Positions 43,286-54,636 of a DNA stretch of 64,000 bases are shown here, in pieces. The stretch's first letter is position 1; each line of letters opens with the position of its first letter. Source of the DNA: Parasphingopyxis lamellibrachiae (GTDB taxonomy: Bacteria > Pseudomonadota > Alphaproteobacteria > Sphingomonadales > Sphingomonadaceae); NCBI RefSeq assembly GCF_003385775.1, contig NZ_QRDP01000004.1, positions 1,854,957 through 1,918,956 on the forward strand, in the 5' to 3' direction. Made by a program: the position numbers and the translations under genes. The notes under the pieces were generated by a model. That model had not been told where the DNA came from and did no database searches. It saw only the letters and a program-made list of their open reading frames with translations.

Positions 43286-43394
43286 GATATCCTCTTTCCT
43301 GTGTCGCGATGCACCGGATCTACGCCGCAAGCACGCTCCATCCTATCGCCCGAAAGGGTGATTTTCGCCAAATCGCCCGTCTTTATGACGCTTT

Positions 43395-43805
43395 CTAGCG
43401 GATCAGCGAAAGGCGGCGGGCTTTATCGATAGCCTGGGTCCGCCGCTGCACTTCGAGCTTGTCATAAAGCCGCGCGACATGGGTTTTCACCGTATTGGGC
43501 GAGATATCGAGGGCGCGGGCGATCTCCTTGTTGGAATGCCCACCGGCAAGCTGTTCCAGCACTTCGCATTCGCGCGCCGTTAGACCAAGCGCAGTGATCG
43601 CCGCATGGTTGATCTCGAACGGACCGCGCGACCGGGCGGTCAGCCGGTGCCCGACCCATAGCCCAAGCCCGGCAAATCCCATGGCAATCACGAGGATATA
43701 GAATTCGGTCGAGATGGTCCGCACCAGATGATGGTATTCGATCCATCCGAGCAGCGTGGCGGCGCCGGCCAGAAGCAGCGCGTAGAGAAGGGCCGTCTTT
43801 CCCAT
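43395..43805 (-). CDS. membrane-anchored LuxR-type HTH regulator
   Basis: A 136-residue protein. Two membrane helices (about residues 4-24 and 36-55) are followed by a LuxR/NarL helix-turn-helix (residues 75-132: LTARECEVLEQLAGGHSNKE, then IARALDISPNTVKTHVARLY). It has no receiver domain. Membrane-anchored one-component regulators of this shape often sit next to DUF4199 genes. The start at 43805 is tentative; an in-frame ATG at 43835 is the alternative. Confidence 0.8.
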   Translation of the reverse strand: MGKTALLYALLLAGAATLLGWIEYHHLVRTISTEFYILVIAMGFAGLGLWVGHRLTARSRGPFEINHAAITALGLTARECEVLEQLAGGHSNKEIARALDISPNTVKTHVARLYDKLEVQRRTQAIDKARRLSLIR

Positions 43806-44002
43806 TCCCGAAAGCTGGCAGATATCGCGCAGCATGACCAGTGCCGCGCGCCGAACGAAAAAGGGACGCTCCGCAGGACCACGACCGCGAAGCGCCCCAG
43901 TTGGCTGGCCGAGTTTCCCGGGCACGCTCTTTGGGAGAGCTGGGAAGGGGAAGCCAGCCTTGCGCCGCCGGTCGCATGGGGCGGCGCAATCCGTGGAAAA
44001 TC

Positions 44003-44995
44003 CTATTCAGTGCCGCCGTGGCTGGCGCGGATGGCTGCCTCGGCTTCGGCTATGGCAGCGGCCTCGTCGCGGGTTCCCGCATCGATATCCTGGGCCAGCG
44101 TATAGATGGTGCTGGCTATCGTGTTGCCCATATTGGGTTCCTCGGTCAGCGTGATACCGCCATTCGCTGCGATCACCTCCGCCCAGGCCGCGCGCACCGC
44201 CGCCCAGTAACGCGCTGTATTTGCCCAATAGCTGTCACCCGGCGCGGGATCGTAATTCTCGGTCCGGCTATAGGTGTTGAGCACATATTCCTGGACGAAG
44301 GGTACAGTTTCGCCGTCGACAAGGCCCTGTTTGATATTGTCCTGCCAGTGGATCCAGCCGCCCGGCGTCGGCGAGTGACGATTTATCGAGAGATAGCGGT
44401 CATAAACGGGTTCGCGCACCGCATCGCGCCGGGCCAGCGGCCGCAGGGTCCAGTTGGAGCGCCAGCGCGGAATCCCGCCTTCCTCGGTCCACTCGCCCCA
44501 GCCGCCATAGCGCGGGGAATCGTCGACCTGCCACACGGTCTGGGACCAGCGTCCACGGCGCATGCGTTCCGGCACGTCCTGCACCGTCCAGACCCCTTCT
44601 CCCTCATAGGCAAGATAGGTTTCCGGCTCATAGACCCAGTCCTGCCGCCAATGCTTGACGACCACGGGATTGTCTTCATTGCCGACCACCAGAATATGCT
44701 GCAGCACAATGGTCCGACCCGTATCCTCGATCACCCGGATATTTTCGAAACCGCCGGACATCTTGGGGGCGATTGCCGCATAATCGGAACGCCAGCTCGT
44801 CGATTCCTGCATGTCGAAGCTGACCCGGTAATTGCCGGCCATGGAGAGGATGATCGCCCGATCCGCCTCGAAACTCGCCTGATCTTCAGCCGTCGTCGCG
44901 GCGGCGACCGGACGATCGGCCAGCGCCGGCGCAAAGGGCATTGTTGCGAGCAACGCCGCGCCCAGCAGCGCCGTTTTCAGTTTCATTGGTGTCAT
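44003..44995 (-). CDS. DUF6607 family exported protein, partner of TonB receptor
   Basis: A 330-residue protein with a Sec signal (cleavage after APALA, about 25). Tryptophan-rich mature chain with strings such as HWRQDWVYEPETYLAYEGEG, RYGGWGEWTEEGGIPRWRSN and GGWIHWQDNIKQG. This matches my memory of DUF6607, a family regularly encoded next to heme or iron TonB receptors. The ATG at 44995 is best spaced after AAGGGG among three in-frame ATGs. It lies 31 nt downstream of the receptor gene and should share its Fur-controlled promoter. Confidence 0.8.
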   Translation of the reverse strand: MTPMKLKTALLGAALLATMPFAPALADRPVAAATTAEDQASFEADRAIILSMAGNYRVSFDMQESTSWRSDYAAIAPKMSGGFENIRVIEDTGRTIVLQHILVVGNEDNPVVVKHWRQDWVYEPETYLAYEGEGVWTVQDVPERMRRGRWSQTVWQVDDSPRYGGWGEWTEEGGIPRWRSNWTLRPLARRDAVREPVYDRYLSINRHSPTPGGWIHWQDNIKQGLVDGETVPFVQEYVLNTYSRTENYDPAPGDSYWANTARYWAAVRAAWAEVIAANGGITLTEEPNMGNTIASTIYTLAQDIDAGTRDEAAAIAEAEAAIRASHGGTE

Positions 44996-45026
44996 TCTCA
45001 TTCCCCTTGTCTTGATCATATCGTCG

Positions 45027-47213
45027 TCAGAATCGCGCCGTTAGCGAGACGCGGAAGTTGCGGCCGGGCTGGGTGTAGGCGTCGGTATCGGGCGCGCTCG
45101 CCGGCAGACCGTTCGCATCGCGCCACCAGGCATATTTCGCATCGGTGATGTTGAAGAGCCCGGCACGCAGCGTAAAATTCTCGCCCAGCCGGTAAAAGGC
45201 CGTCGCATCGAAGGTCGTGAATGCCGGCGGCCGGAAACACTCCCCCGTGCACAGGCCCGCCGCATCGCCGGCCGATTTGCGGGCGACAGCCGTCATGAAG
45301 ATCCGCCCGCCGAATCGGTCTCGGGGATCGCGGTAGCCGGCACCCAGCACGACCTCGAGTGGATTGATCGTGGAGAGCGGCGCAGTGCCGCCGCCCGGGG
45401 TGATCACATCGCCGCTGGCATAGGCGAATGTCGCATCGAAGCTGAGGCCGCCTGGCAGGTCGACGCCGACCCTGCCCTCGACCCCCTCGATCTCGACCCG
45501 GTCGAGATTGACGAACTGGAACACGCCGGGATCGCCCGGCGCAAAAGTACCGGACACGAGCTGCTGGCTGATGAAGTCGTCATAGCGGCCGACAAAGCCG
45601 GTCAGCGAGGCCGAAACGATATCGTCGTCATAGCGAATGCCCGCCTCGAACGTCTCGCTGGTTTCCGGCTTGAGATCCGGATTGGGCAGGGAAGTATAGC
45701 CGAAGATCAAATTCTCGAAGAACTGGTTGACCTGTCCCGGCTCGGGCGCGCGGAATCCCTGCGCATAATTGGCATAGAGGCTGGCCCCGCCGCCAATCTC
45801 GCCGACAATGCCGATACGCGGCGTAACCCGCGAGCCGCTCTGCCCCACGCCGGTGAAGGTCGGCAGCAATGGATCGCTGGCCGGATCGAGATCGTAGAAG
45901 TCGAAGCGCAGGGCCGGAAACAGGGTGATCGGGCCCAGCGCAATCTGGTTGCCAAGGAAAATGCCGCCCTGGGTGAAATCGGTTTCCGGGAAGGCCGAAG
46001 TCGGAAAACTCTCACCGATCGGCGGCACCGTTCCGTCGCGCAGGCCGCGTTGACGGGTGAAGGAAAGGTCCCCGCCGACCACCAGATTGTGGCTGAACGC
46101 ACCGGTCTCATAGGCGCTGCGCAGCTCCACATTGCCGCCCCAGACCCGGTTCTCGAAGGTACTGAGCCGCTCGCGATCGGGCGCGGGCGTGCGATCTTCG
46201 TCGGAAAATTGGCGGTTTTCGGAATCCTGCCAATAGAGAGCGACCTGGGCATAGTCGATGACGCCCTCTCCCTCGTAGCGCCAGTCGAGCCCGACCCGCA
46301 TCCGCTCAACCGTGTCGCGCGTGACAAGACTGTCGACCGTTGCCCCGGTAAAAGGAGATGTCCTCTGCCCGCTCAGAACGTCCGTGCCGATGAAACTGTC
46401 CAGATATTCGCCGGTCAGCCGGATGCGGTGCCGGGGATCGGGCGTGAAGACGATCTTGCCGAGCAGCGCATCGGAGCGGGTATCCTGCGGGTTGGGGAGC
46501 GTGCGCATCGCCCCGGTCCCGCCGACCGAGCCTTCATTGTCCAGCTCTTCGCCGTCGCGGCGCGTATAGGCGGCCAGCGCGGACCAGCGCCCGGAACGGC
46601 CGGCGATGATCGCGGTTTCGGAAAATTCATCGCTCGCGCTGTCGAAGGTCCCACGGATCATCGCCGTGAAATCCCGGTCTCCGCCCAGCATGTCCGCAGG
46701 ATCGGAGGTTTCCAAGCTCACTGCGCCCGACAGGCCGTCCGAACCGTAAAGCGCCGATGCCGGGCCGCGCAGGATCTCGACCGATTTGACCAGACCGATA
46801 TCGGCATAATCGCCGCGCCCCGCCGCCTGCGCGCCGAAACTGAATCCGTCGGGTACGCGCACGCCATCAACCTGAATCAGCACGCGGTTGCCGCCAATGC
46901 CGCGAATATTGAAACCCGCATTGCCGTCGCGCCCGGTAGAGCCGAGCGCGGCCCCGAAGCGGGATGGCGCACGGCGCACGCTGACGCCGGGTTCGAAGCG
47001 CACCAGATCGCGAATATCGGTCGCCAGCTCGTCGGCAATCTGTTCCTCGTCGATCACCGTCACCGTTGCCGGGACTTCGCTGGTCAGGCTGGGCAGGCGC
47101 GTTGCGGTGACCGTTATGGCCGGTTCGGCAATGGCGGCCGTGGCGGCCTGTGCGCCCATGGCGGGTATGGCGGACGCAAGGATTGCGGCCGAAAGACGTA
47201 AGACTGATTTCAC
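45027..47213 (-). CDS. TonB-dependent receptor, hemoglobin/transferrin/lactoferrin type
   Basis: A 728-residue outer membrane receptor for iron carriers, most likely heme. Signal peptide to about residue 25, then TonB box-like ITVTATRLP. The plug domain contains VTVIDEEQIADELATDIRDL, NIRGIGGNRVLIQVDGVRVP and SVEILRGPASALYGSDGLSG. A 22-strand barrel follows, ending FRVSLTARF (terminal Phe). The plug resembles the hemoglobin/transferrin/lactoferrin receptor group. The start is probably the GTG at 47213 after AGGGGA. A Fur-type box lies 28-47 nt upstream, and a DUF6607 gene follows. Confidence 0.92.
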   Translation of the reverse strand: MKSVLRLSAAILASAIPAMGAQAATAAIAEPAITVTATRLPSLTSEVPATVTVIDEEQIADELATDIRDLVRFEPGVSVRRAPSRFGAALGSTGRDGNAGFNIRGIGGNRVLIQVDGVRVPDGFSFGAQAAGRGDYADIGLVKSVEILRGPASALYGSDGLSGAVSLETSDPADMLGGDRDFTAMIRGTFDSASDEFSETAIIAGRSGRWSALAAYTRRDGEELDNEGSVGGTGAMRTLPNPQDTRSDALLGKIVFTPDPRHRIRLTGEYLDSFIGTDVLSGQRTSPFTGATVDSLVTRDTVERMRVGLDWRYEGEGVIDYAQVALYWQDSENRQFSDEDRTPAPDRERLSTFENRVWGGNVELRSAYETGAFSHNLVVGGDLSFTRQRGLRDGTVPPIGESFPTSAFPETDFTQGGIFLGNQIALGPITLFPALRFDFYDLDPASDPLLPTFTGVGQSGSRVTPRIGIVGEIGGGASLYANYAQGFRAPEPGQVNQFFENLIFGYTSLPNPDLKPETSETFEAGIRYDDDIVSASLTGFVGRYDDFISQQLVSGTFAPGDPGVFQFVNLDRVEIEGVEGRVGVDLPGGLSFDATFAYASGDVITPGGGTAPLSTINPLEVVLGAGYRDPRDRFGGRIFMTAVARKSAGDAAGLCTGECFRPPAFTTFDATAFYRLGENFTLRAGLFNITDAKYAWWRDANGLPASAPDTDAYTQPGRNFRVSLTARF

Positions 47214-47241
47214 CAAAAGGTCCCCTGCAACTTCACTTGCT

Positions 47242-47260
47242 AATGCGAGTGATTCGCAAT
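47242..47260 (-). promoter_or_regulatory. Fur-type operator before the TonB receptor
   Basis: AATGCGA-GTGAT-TCGCAAT, an inverted repeat with TGCGA/TCGCA arms, as found before sphingomonad iron-uptake genes. Located 28 nt from the receptor start. Implies iron repression of the receptor and DUF6607 genes. Confidence 0.75.
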
Positions 47261-47374
47261 CTTAATAAGTGGGGCCAATTTGGGCGTCAACCGGAAAAGA
47301 GCCAAAAATTCCCGCTGCATGCCCGGCCAGCCTTGGGGCTGGCGGTTGCGCGCCGCTGCGCCTACATGGCCGCC

Positions 47375-49168
<1,794 letters not shown>

Positions 49169-49172
49169 CCGG

Positions 49173-50384
49173 TTATCGTACCCACGCTCCCGATGCGTTG
49201 GAACGATAACCGAGGATCTCATAAGCCCGGTCGATCAGGCTCTGACCGCGGTCGTTCAGCATGATCCCCGGGCCCATCTGGTTCATCGTATAGCTGAAGG
49301 CGAGGTTGCATTCGGGGTCGGCAAAGCCGATCGAGCCGCCTGCGCCGACATGGCCGAAGGCGCGTTCGCCGATGATCGCACTCATCTGCTCGCCGCCCGG
49401 ATAGGCGCGGTTGTCCATCGATTTCATGAAGCCCGAGGCGAAACGCGTGCGGCTCAAAAGCGTCGCATCGATGCCCGTCGCGACCGAACAGCGTTCCATG
49501 ATCGCGAGCTGGTCCGCCGAAACGAGCGTTACGCCGCCATGCGATCCGCCCTTGGCGAGCGGCGTGTACATCGCGACCTGGCCGCGCGCATTGGAGATGC
49601 CGCCGGCGCCGCCGATCTCGGCGCGATGGCCGTCCGCGTCATTGGGCCCCCATCCGCCCGTATTGAGGAAGCTCAGCGCCTGCAGGGATTGCGGTTCGGT
49701 GAGCAGCTTGACCGTGAACGGAATTGGCGTTTCCTGGCCGCTGGGCTGGTAGGTCTGGATGGGCGCGACCGGATGGTCGAAACCCTCGGGAATGCCGATC
49801 CAGAAATCGGCGCCAAGGGGGCCGGCAACCTCGTCGCGGAAGAACTGGCCGAGCGTCTTGCCCGAGACGCGGCGCACAAGTTCGCCGACCGTCCAGCCGA
49901 AATTGACCATATGATAGCCGGCCGTCACACCCGGCTCCCACCAGGCTTCTTCCTGCTCCATGCGCGAAATCATGTATTCCCAGTCGAGAAAGCCGCCGGG
50001 TTTCACCGGCTCGCGCAGCGCAGGTACCGCGCTTTGATGATTGAGCATCATCTGTACGGTAACGCTCTCCTTGCCCTTCTGCGCAAAGCCGGGCCAGTAA
50101 TCGGCAACGGGCCGGTGCAGTTCCAGCGCGCCGCGATCGATCAGGATATGTGCGCACAGCGCGACCGCCGCCTTGGTGCATGAAAAGACGATCGAGACAG
50201 TGTTCTCCTGCCATGCCTCGCCGGTTTCGGGATTCGCGACACCGCCCCACAGATCGACCAGCTTCTCGCCGCCCACGCTCAGGCAGACCGACGCGCCGAC
50301 CTCGCCGCGCTCGGCGAAATTGCGTTCGAACTCGTCGCGCAGTGCTGCGAATTTCGGGTCGGTGGTGCCGTGGACTATGGTCAT
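49173..50384 (-). CDS. serine hydrolase, class C beta-lactamase-like (EstB type)
   Basis: A 403-residue hydrolase of the beta-lactamase/esterase superfamily, no signal peptide. Catalytic SxxK is S68-C-T-K71 in IVFSCTKAA. The tyrosine motif is Tyr157 in AGYHMVNFGW. C-terminal HVGAGGSIGFADPE provides the third motif region. Intracellular members of this group are esterases rather than antibiotic-hydrolysing enzymes. GGAAA precedes the ATG at 50384. The DUF815 gene lies 31 nt upstream on the same strand. Confidence 0.87.
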   Translation of the reverse strand: MTIVHGTTDPKFAALRDEFERNFAERGEVGASVCLSVGGEKLVDLWGGVANPETGEAWQENTVSIVFSCTKAAVALCAHILIDRGALELHRPVADYWPGFAQKGKESVTVQMMLNHQSAVPALREPVKPGGFLDWEYMISRMEQEEAWWEPGVTAGYHMVNFGWTVGELVRRVSGKTLGQFFRDEVAGPLGADFWIGIPEGFDHPVAPIQTYQPSGQETPIPFTVKLLTEPQSLQALSFLNTGGWGPNDADGHRAEIGGAGGISNARGQVAMYTPLAKGGSHGGVTLVSADQLAIMERCSVATGIDATLLSRTRFASGFMKSMDNRAYPGGEQMSAIIGERAFGHVGAGGSIGFADPECNLAFSYTMNQMGPGIMLNDRGQSLIDRAYEILGYRSNASGAWVR

Positions 50385-50415
50385 GCAAATTTCCTTTCAA
50401 TAGAGCGCGGGCGTG

Positions 50416-51240
50416 TCAGCCTTCCTTTAGCGAGCGGCCCATCCGCCCCGCCAGCTCGACGATATATTGCCAGGCCACGCGGCCCGATCGCCCGCCTCGC
50501 CGATGGGCCCAGCCGATGGCATCGCTTTCGTCGAACGCGAGATCGAAATGAGCGGCATAGGCGTCGACCATCGCGAGGTAATCGACCTGGCTTGCCGCGT
50601 GGAAGCCGAGGCTGAGCCCGAAGCGATCGGACAGGGCCAGGCTGTCGTCCAGCGCATCGCGCGGATTCACCGGATCGTCCTGCTCGGCCATCGAACGCGG
50701 CACGATGTGACGACGGTTCGACGTGACATAGAGCCGCATATTGGCCGGCCGCGCCTCGGCTCCGCCTTCGAGCAGCGAGCGCAGCGCCCGGCCGGCCGCC
50801 GCATCGCCGTCAAAACCGATATCGTCGATAAACAGGACAAAGGTCCGCTCCACAGGCGCAAGCAGCGCAAACAGGTCGGGCAGGCTGTCGAGCCGTTCCG
50901 GGGCGACTTCGACCAGAGCGATCGTCTCGCCCTCGGCCTGCAGCGCCGCAACCGCGCTTTTGGCAAGCATCGACTTGCCCGATCCGCGCGATCCCCAGAG
51001 CAGGATATCATGCGCTGCGGCACCGCATGCGAGCCGGCGGCTATTCTCGAGCACCGCCTCTTTCTGCGCCCCGATCCCGGTGAGCAAAGCCAGCGGCAGC
51101 GGTGCAAAATGCTGCGCCGCGTGCAACCCATCGCCGCGCCAGACATAGGCCGGGGCGGCCAGAGGATCGGCGGGAGCGGCAGGCGGCGGCGCTAGGCGAT
51201 CGAGGGCGTCGGCAATGCGGGAGAGCGGATCGTCGGTCAT
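50416..51240 (-). CDS. DUF815 family AAA-type ATPase
   Basis: A 274-residue ATPase. Walker A is WGSRGSGKSML (residues 82-92), Walker B FVLFIDDIGFD, and sensor-like YVTSNRRHIVPR. The family member profile includes LALSDRFGLSLGFH and a C-terminal RRGGRSGRVAWQYI. DUF815 proteins resemble AAA+ loaders; the partner is unknown. It lies between a serine hydrolase gene and the PEP-CTERM-linked operon on the same strand. Confidence 0.88.
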   Translation of the reverse strand: MTDDPLSRIADALDRLAPPPAAPADPLAAPAYVWRGDGLHAAQHFAPLPLALLTGIGAQKEAVLENSRRLACGAAAHDILLWGSRGSGKSMLAKSAVAALQAEGETIALVEVAPERLDSLPDLFALLAPVERTFVLFIDDIGFDGDAAAGRALRSLLEGGAEARPANMRLYVTSNRRHIVPRSMAEQDDPVNPRDALDDSLALSDRFGLSLGFHAASQVDYLAMVDAYAAHFDLAFDESDAIGWAHRRGGRSGRVAWQYIVELAGRMGRSLKEG

Positions 51241-51283
51241 GCAAGCGCCTTACCCGCTAACTGCCCCGCTTTGCCAGCCTTGG

Positions 51284-53281
51284 CTACCCCGTAGCGGCCC
51301 GTGCGGCGGCCAGTCTTTCGGCGATTTGCGGATCGTCAGGCGCCAGGGCCCGGGCTTTTTCCAGCAGCTCGAGCCCGGCGACCCGGTCCATGCCGCTATC
51401 GACGAGTATCCATCCATAAATTTCGCTGGTCCCCGCATTCATCGGAAGCAGCAGATAGGCGCGGCGGGCCAGAGCGGCGGCGCGCGCGTCGCTCCCCATT
51501 TCGTGATAGGCCCAGGCCAGGTTGGCGAGAATCGCGGCATCGCGGTCACCGAGCCGCAGCCTGAGTTGCTCGAGGACAGCTGCAGCCTGAGGCCAGCGGC
51601 CGGACTGCAGGTTCAGCTGCGCCGAAACGAGCCCGGTCGCAATGTTGCGCGGATTTTGCTGCCGGAAAAGCGTCAGCACACGCAACGCTTCCTCGGGCTG
51701 GCCAGCACGTTGTAAAGCATCGAACATGCTGAGCGCCGCGCGTTCCGAAAAGCGGATATTGGCCGCGCTCGCATAGGCTGCGGCGGCATCGCCGTAACGG
51801 CCGACCGCGCCCAGCGCATCGCCATAGATAAGATGCGCATCGGGCGCGCCAATATTCCGGTTCCTGAGCTGTTCGGCGCGCGCCAGCGCGTCGCCGGTCC
51901 GGCCAAGCGCAAGATAGGCGCGAATCAGATCGACCTCGGCCCGGGCGCCGCCCTGTTGCCGTGCCTCGCGCTCGATCAGGGCCAGTACGGCACCGTCTTC
52001 GGGCGGTGCGCCGAGCGGGGTCGGGGCGCCGCGCCCCGCGCTGGCCGCCCGCTCCAGATAGGGCGCAGCGCGCGCGAAATCGCCGTCGCGCTCCCAGGCC
52101 CGGCCGATCAGCGTCAGCACATAGCTGTCGGCGTCGGGCCGGTCGGCAAGCGGGGCCAGCGCGGCAATGGCGGCGGGCATATCGCCGGCATGGAACTTCG
52201 CAGCGCCGAGCAGGCGCGTGGCCGCACGGTTCGCCGGCTGCAGGGCGAGCAACTCGCCGAGACGCCGGATCGCCGCTTCGTGATTGGCTTCCGCATAATC
52301 GATACCGGCCTGCAGGAGCAGCATCGCCGGCTGGCCATCGAGCTGGCCATCCGTCAACAGCACCAGTCGCCGCGCCAGCGGATAGTTGCGCGCGCGCGCG
52401 GCGAGCACGGCCTGGAGATACAGCGCCTGCGGATTGCCGGCATCGAGAGCGAGCACACGGCGTGTCGTTTCCAGCATATCGCTCATCCGGCCGATATCGC
52501 CCAGCGTCGCCGCACGTTCGAGCAGCGCGTCGACATTGTCCTCATCCGCGGCAATGGCCCGGTCGAACCAGGCAACACTCGCCACCAGCCCGTATTGATC
52601 GCGTACCATGCGCCCCTTGAGAAGCAGGGCATCGACATCGTCCGGATCGAGCGACAGCGCTTCGTCCACCGCATCAATCGCGCCGGCCCGTTCACCGGTG
52701 AAGAGGCGGAACCGGGCGATGTCGATCCACAGCTCAGCATTTTCGGGATTGTGTTCGATGGCCATGGTGAAGGCCTCGGCAGCGGCAGGCAGCGCGCCCT
52801 GTTGCTGAAACGCCCGGCCGCGTACCCGCGCGGCATCGGCAAAGAACTCAGGCGCGATCCCAACATTTTCGGTTTCGGCGAGCGCCCCTTCCACATCGCC
52901 AGAAAGCAGCAGCGCTTCGGCCATCAGGTGCCGGGTCTGCCGGGTCGGAATGCCCGCGTTCCGGGATCGTTCGACCGTCCGGCGCGCACCGCCGTCGTCG
53001 CCCAGGGCCAGTTGCGTGCGGGCCAGCGTCCGCCATGCCGCCTCGTCGTCTGGCGCATGATCCACCGCGTTCATCGCCTCGACCCGGGCCGCAGCCAGGT
53101 TGCCGCTGGCTTCATATTGCTGCGCGCGAACCAGCGCCCCAGCCGGATCGCTGCCACGCATCAGCAGCAGCGCGCCGATCAGCAGCAGGAAGGCCGCGCC
53201 GACGACGAGCGCCAGCGCTTTCCGCCGCGAAACCGGCGCGCGCACGGTGCGCGGTGAGCCTTTTCTGCGCCGCCGGCTCAC
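51284..53281 (-). CDS. TPR-repeat protein of the XrtA/PEP-CTERM operon (PrsT-like)
   Basis: A 665-residue protein with an N-terminal membrane anchor (about residues 22-43, ALALVVGAAFLLLIGALLL) after a basic tail. About 15 tetratricopeptide repeats follow, ending in PEIYGWILVDSGMDR-like units. Its GTG start overlaps the prsR stop (GTGA), so translation is coupled. Named PrsT proteins of exosortase systems are longer (around 900 residues), so this may be a shorter relative. Probably a periplasmic scaffold for exopolysaccharide secretion. Confidence 0.82.
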   Translation of the reverse strand: MSRRRRKGSPRTVRAPVSRRKALALVVGAAFLLLIGALLLMRGSDPAGALVRAQQYEASGNLAAARVEAMNAVDHAPDDEAAWRTLARTQLALGDDGGARRTVERSRNAGIPTRQTRHLMAEALLLSGDVEGALAETENVGIAPEFFADAARVRGRAFQQQGALPAAAEAFTMAIEHNPENAELWIDIARFRLFTGERAGAIDAVDEALSLDPDDVDALLLKGRMVRDQYGLVASVAWFDRAIAADEDNVDALLERAATLGDIGRMSDMLETTRRVLALDAGNPQALYLQAVLAARARNYPLARRLVLLTDGQLDGQPAMLLLQAGIDYAEANHEAAIRRLGELLALQPANRAATRLLGAAKFHAGDMPAAIAALAPLADRPDADSYVLTLIGRAWERDGDFARAAPYLERAASAGRGAPTPLGAPPEDGAVLALIEREARQQGGARAEVDLIRAYLALGRTGDALARAEQLRNRNIGAPDAHLIYGDALGAVGRYGDAAAAYASAANIRFSERAALSMFDALQRAGQPEEALRVLTLFRQQNPRNIATGLVSAQLNLQSGRWPQAAAVLEQLRLRLGDRDAAILANLAWAYHEMGSDARAAALARRAYLLLPMNAGTSEIYGWILVDSGMDRVAGLELLEKARALAPDDPQIAERLAAARAATG

Positions 53282-54636
53282 GGGCTCAGATCATATTGTT
53301 TGAGGAGATCGTAAAGCGTCGGCCGGCTGATCCCGAGGAGTTTCGCTGCCTGCGAAATATTGTTCTCGGACCGAGACAGGGCAAGGCGAATCGCCTTGCG
53401 GTCGGCGATTTCGCGCGCAGCCTTGAGGTTCAGGGGCGCGCCCTCCTCGCCGCCGTCGAAATCCAGATCGACCGCGTTCACCAGCTTGCCATCGGCCATG
53501 ATCGCCGCCCGTTTGACCCGGTTTTCCAGTTCCCGGACATTGCCGGGCCACGGCCAGGATTCGATGGCGTCCAGTCCGTCCGGTGCAAAACCCGTGACCG
53601 GAGACTGCATCTCGGCTGCATATTTGCGCAGGAAGTGGCGGGCGAGAAGGGTCGCGTCGCCGGGTCGTTCGGCCAGCGACGGGATCGTCACGACAATTTC
53701 GGCAAGCCGGTAATAGAGATCGTCGCGGAAACTCTTGCCCGCAATCATCGCGTCGAGATCCTGATGGGTTGCGCACACGATGCGGACATCGACGGGAATG
53801 GTCCTGCGCCCACCGATCCGTTCGACGACGCGTTCCTGCAGGAAGCGCAGCAATTTGACCTGTAGCGGCAGTGGAATATCGCCAACCTCGTCGAGAAACA
53901 ATGTGCCGCCCTCGGCCAGTTCGATCTTGCCTTCGGTGGTCTTCACCGCCCCGGTAAAGGCGCCCTTCTCATAGCCAAAAAGCTCGGCTTCCAGCAGGTT
54001 TTCGGGGATGGCCGCGCAGTTGATCGCCACGAAGGGCTTGTCCTTGCGCGGGCTTTCGTCATGCAAGCCGCGGGCGAGCAATTCCTTGCCCGTACCGCTG
54101 GCGCCCAGCAGCATGACCGAGACATCGGCGGAGGCAACTCGCTCTATCGTGCGGGCGACCTTCAGCATCTCAGGCGCCGCCGTTATCATCCCGCCCAGCA
54201 CCGTCTGTTCATCGCCGGCGGCGATGGCGAGCCGCGCATTTTCGCGCTCGATCGCATGGAGCTGGAATGCCCGCGCAACGATCAGGCCAAGTTCGTCGAT
54301 ATCGACCGGCTTCTGGTAAAAATCATAGGCGCCGCCGGAAATTGCGCGCAGGGCGCTTTCCCGCGCGCCATGGCCGGAGGCGATGATCACCTTGGTATCG
54401 GGCTTGAGCGCCTGGATTTCCTCCAGCGTGGCGAAGCCTTCGCTTGTCCCGTCGGGGTCCGGCGGCAGGCCGAGATCGAGCGTAACGACCGCCGGCTCAT
54501 ATTGGCGCAGCAGGGCGATCGCGCTCTCGCGGTTTCCGGCGACCTGCACGTCATAATCCTCATAGGCCCAGCGGAGCTGGCGCTGCAGCCCTTCATCGTC
54601 TTCGACGATCAGGAGCACGGGTTTCGTGTCGGCCAT
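53278..54636 (-). CDS. prsR: PEP-CTERM system sigma-54 response regulator PrsR
   Basis: A 452-residue NtrC-type activator. Receiver domain with phospho-acceptor Asp54 in VVTLDLGLPPDPDG. The AAA+ domain (about 150-385) has Walker A GASGTGKE and the sigma-54 contact motif GAFTGA. The C-terminal Fis-type helix-turn-helix is SQAAKLLGISRPTLYDLLKQ. The receiver start (KPVLLIVEDDEGLQRQLRWA) is characteristic of PrsR. It activates sigma-54 promoters of PEP-CTERM protein genes. The ATG at 54636 overlaps the prsK stop codon (TAATG). Confidence 0.93.
   Translation of the reverse strand: MADTKPVLLIVEDDEGLQRQLRWAYEDYDVQVAGNRESAIALLRQYEPAVVTLDLGLPPDPDGTSEGFATLEEIQALKPDTKVIIASGHGARESALRAISGGAYDFYQKPVDIDELGLIVARAFQLHAIERENARLAIAAGDEQTVLGGMITAAPEMLKVARTIERVASADVSVMLLGASGTGKELLARGLHDESPRKDKPFVAINCAAIPENLLEAELFGYEKGAFTGAVKTTEGKIELAEGGTLFLDEVGDIPLPLQVKLLRFLQERVVERIGGRRTIPVDVRIVCATHQDLDAMIAGKSFRDDLYYRLAEIVVTIPSLAERPGDATLLARHFLRKYAAEMQSPVTGFAPDGLDAIESWPWPGNVRELENRVKRAAIMADGKLVNAVDLDFDGGEEGAPLNLKAAREIADRKAIRLALSRSENNISQAAKLLGISRPTLYDLLKQYDLSP

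Noticed and set aside
43841-45148. 435-codon plus-strand frame opposite DUF6607
   Set aside because: Antisense to DUF6607 and the end of the TonB receptor, with no start signal or family features.
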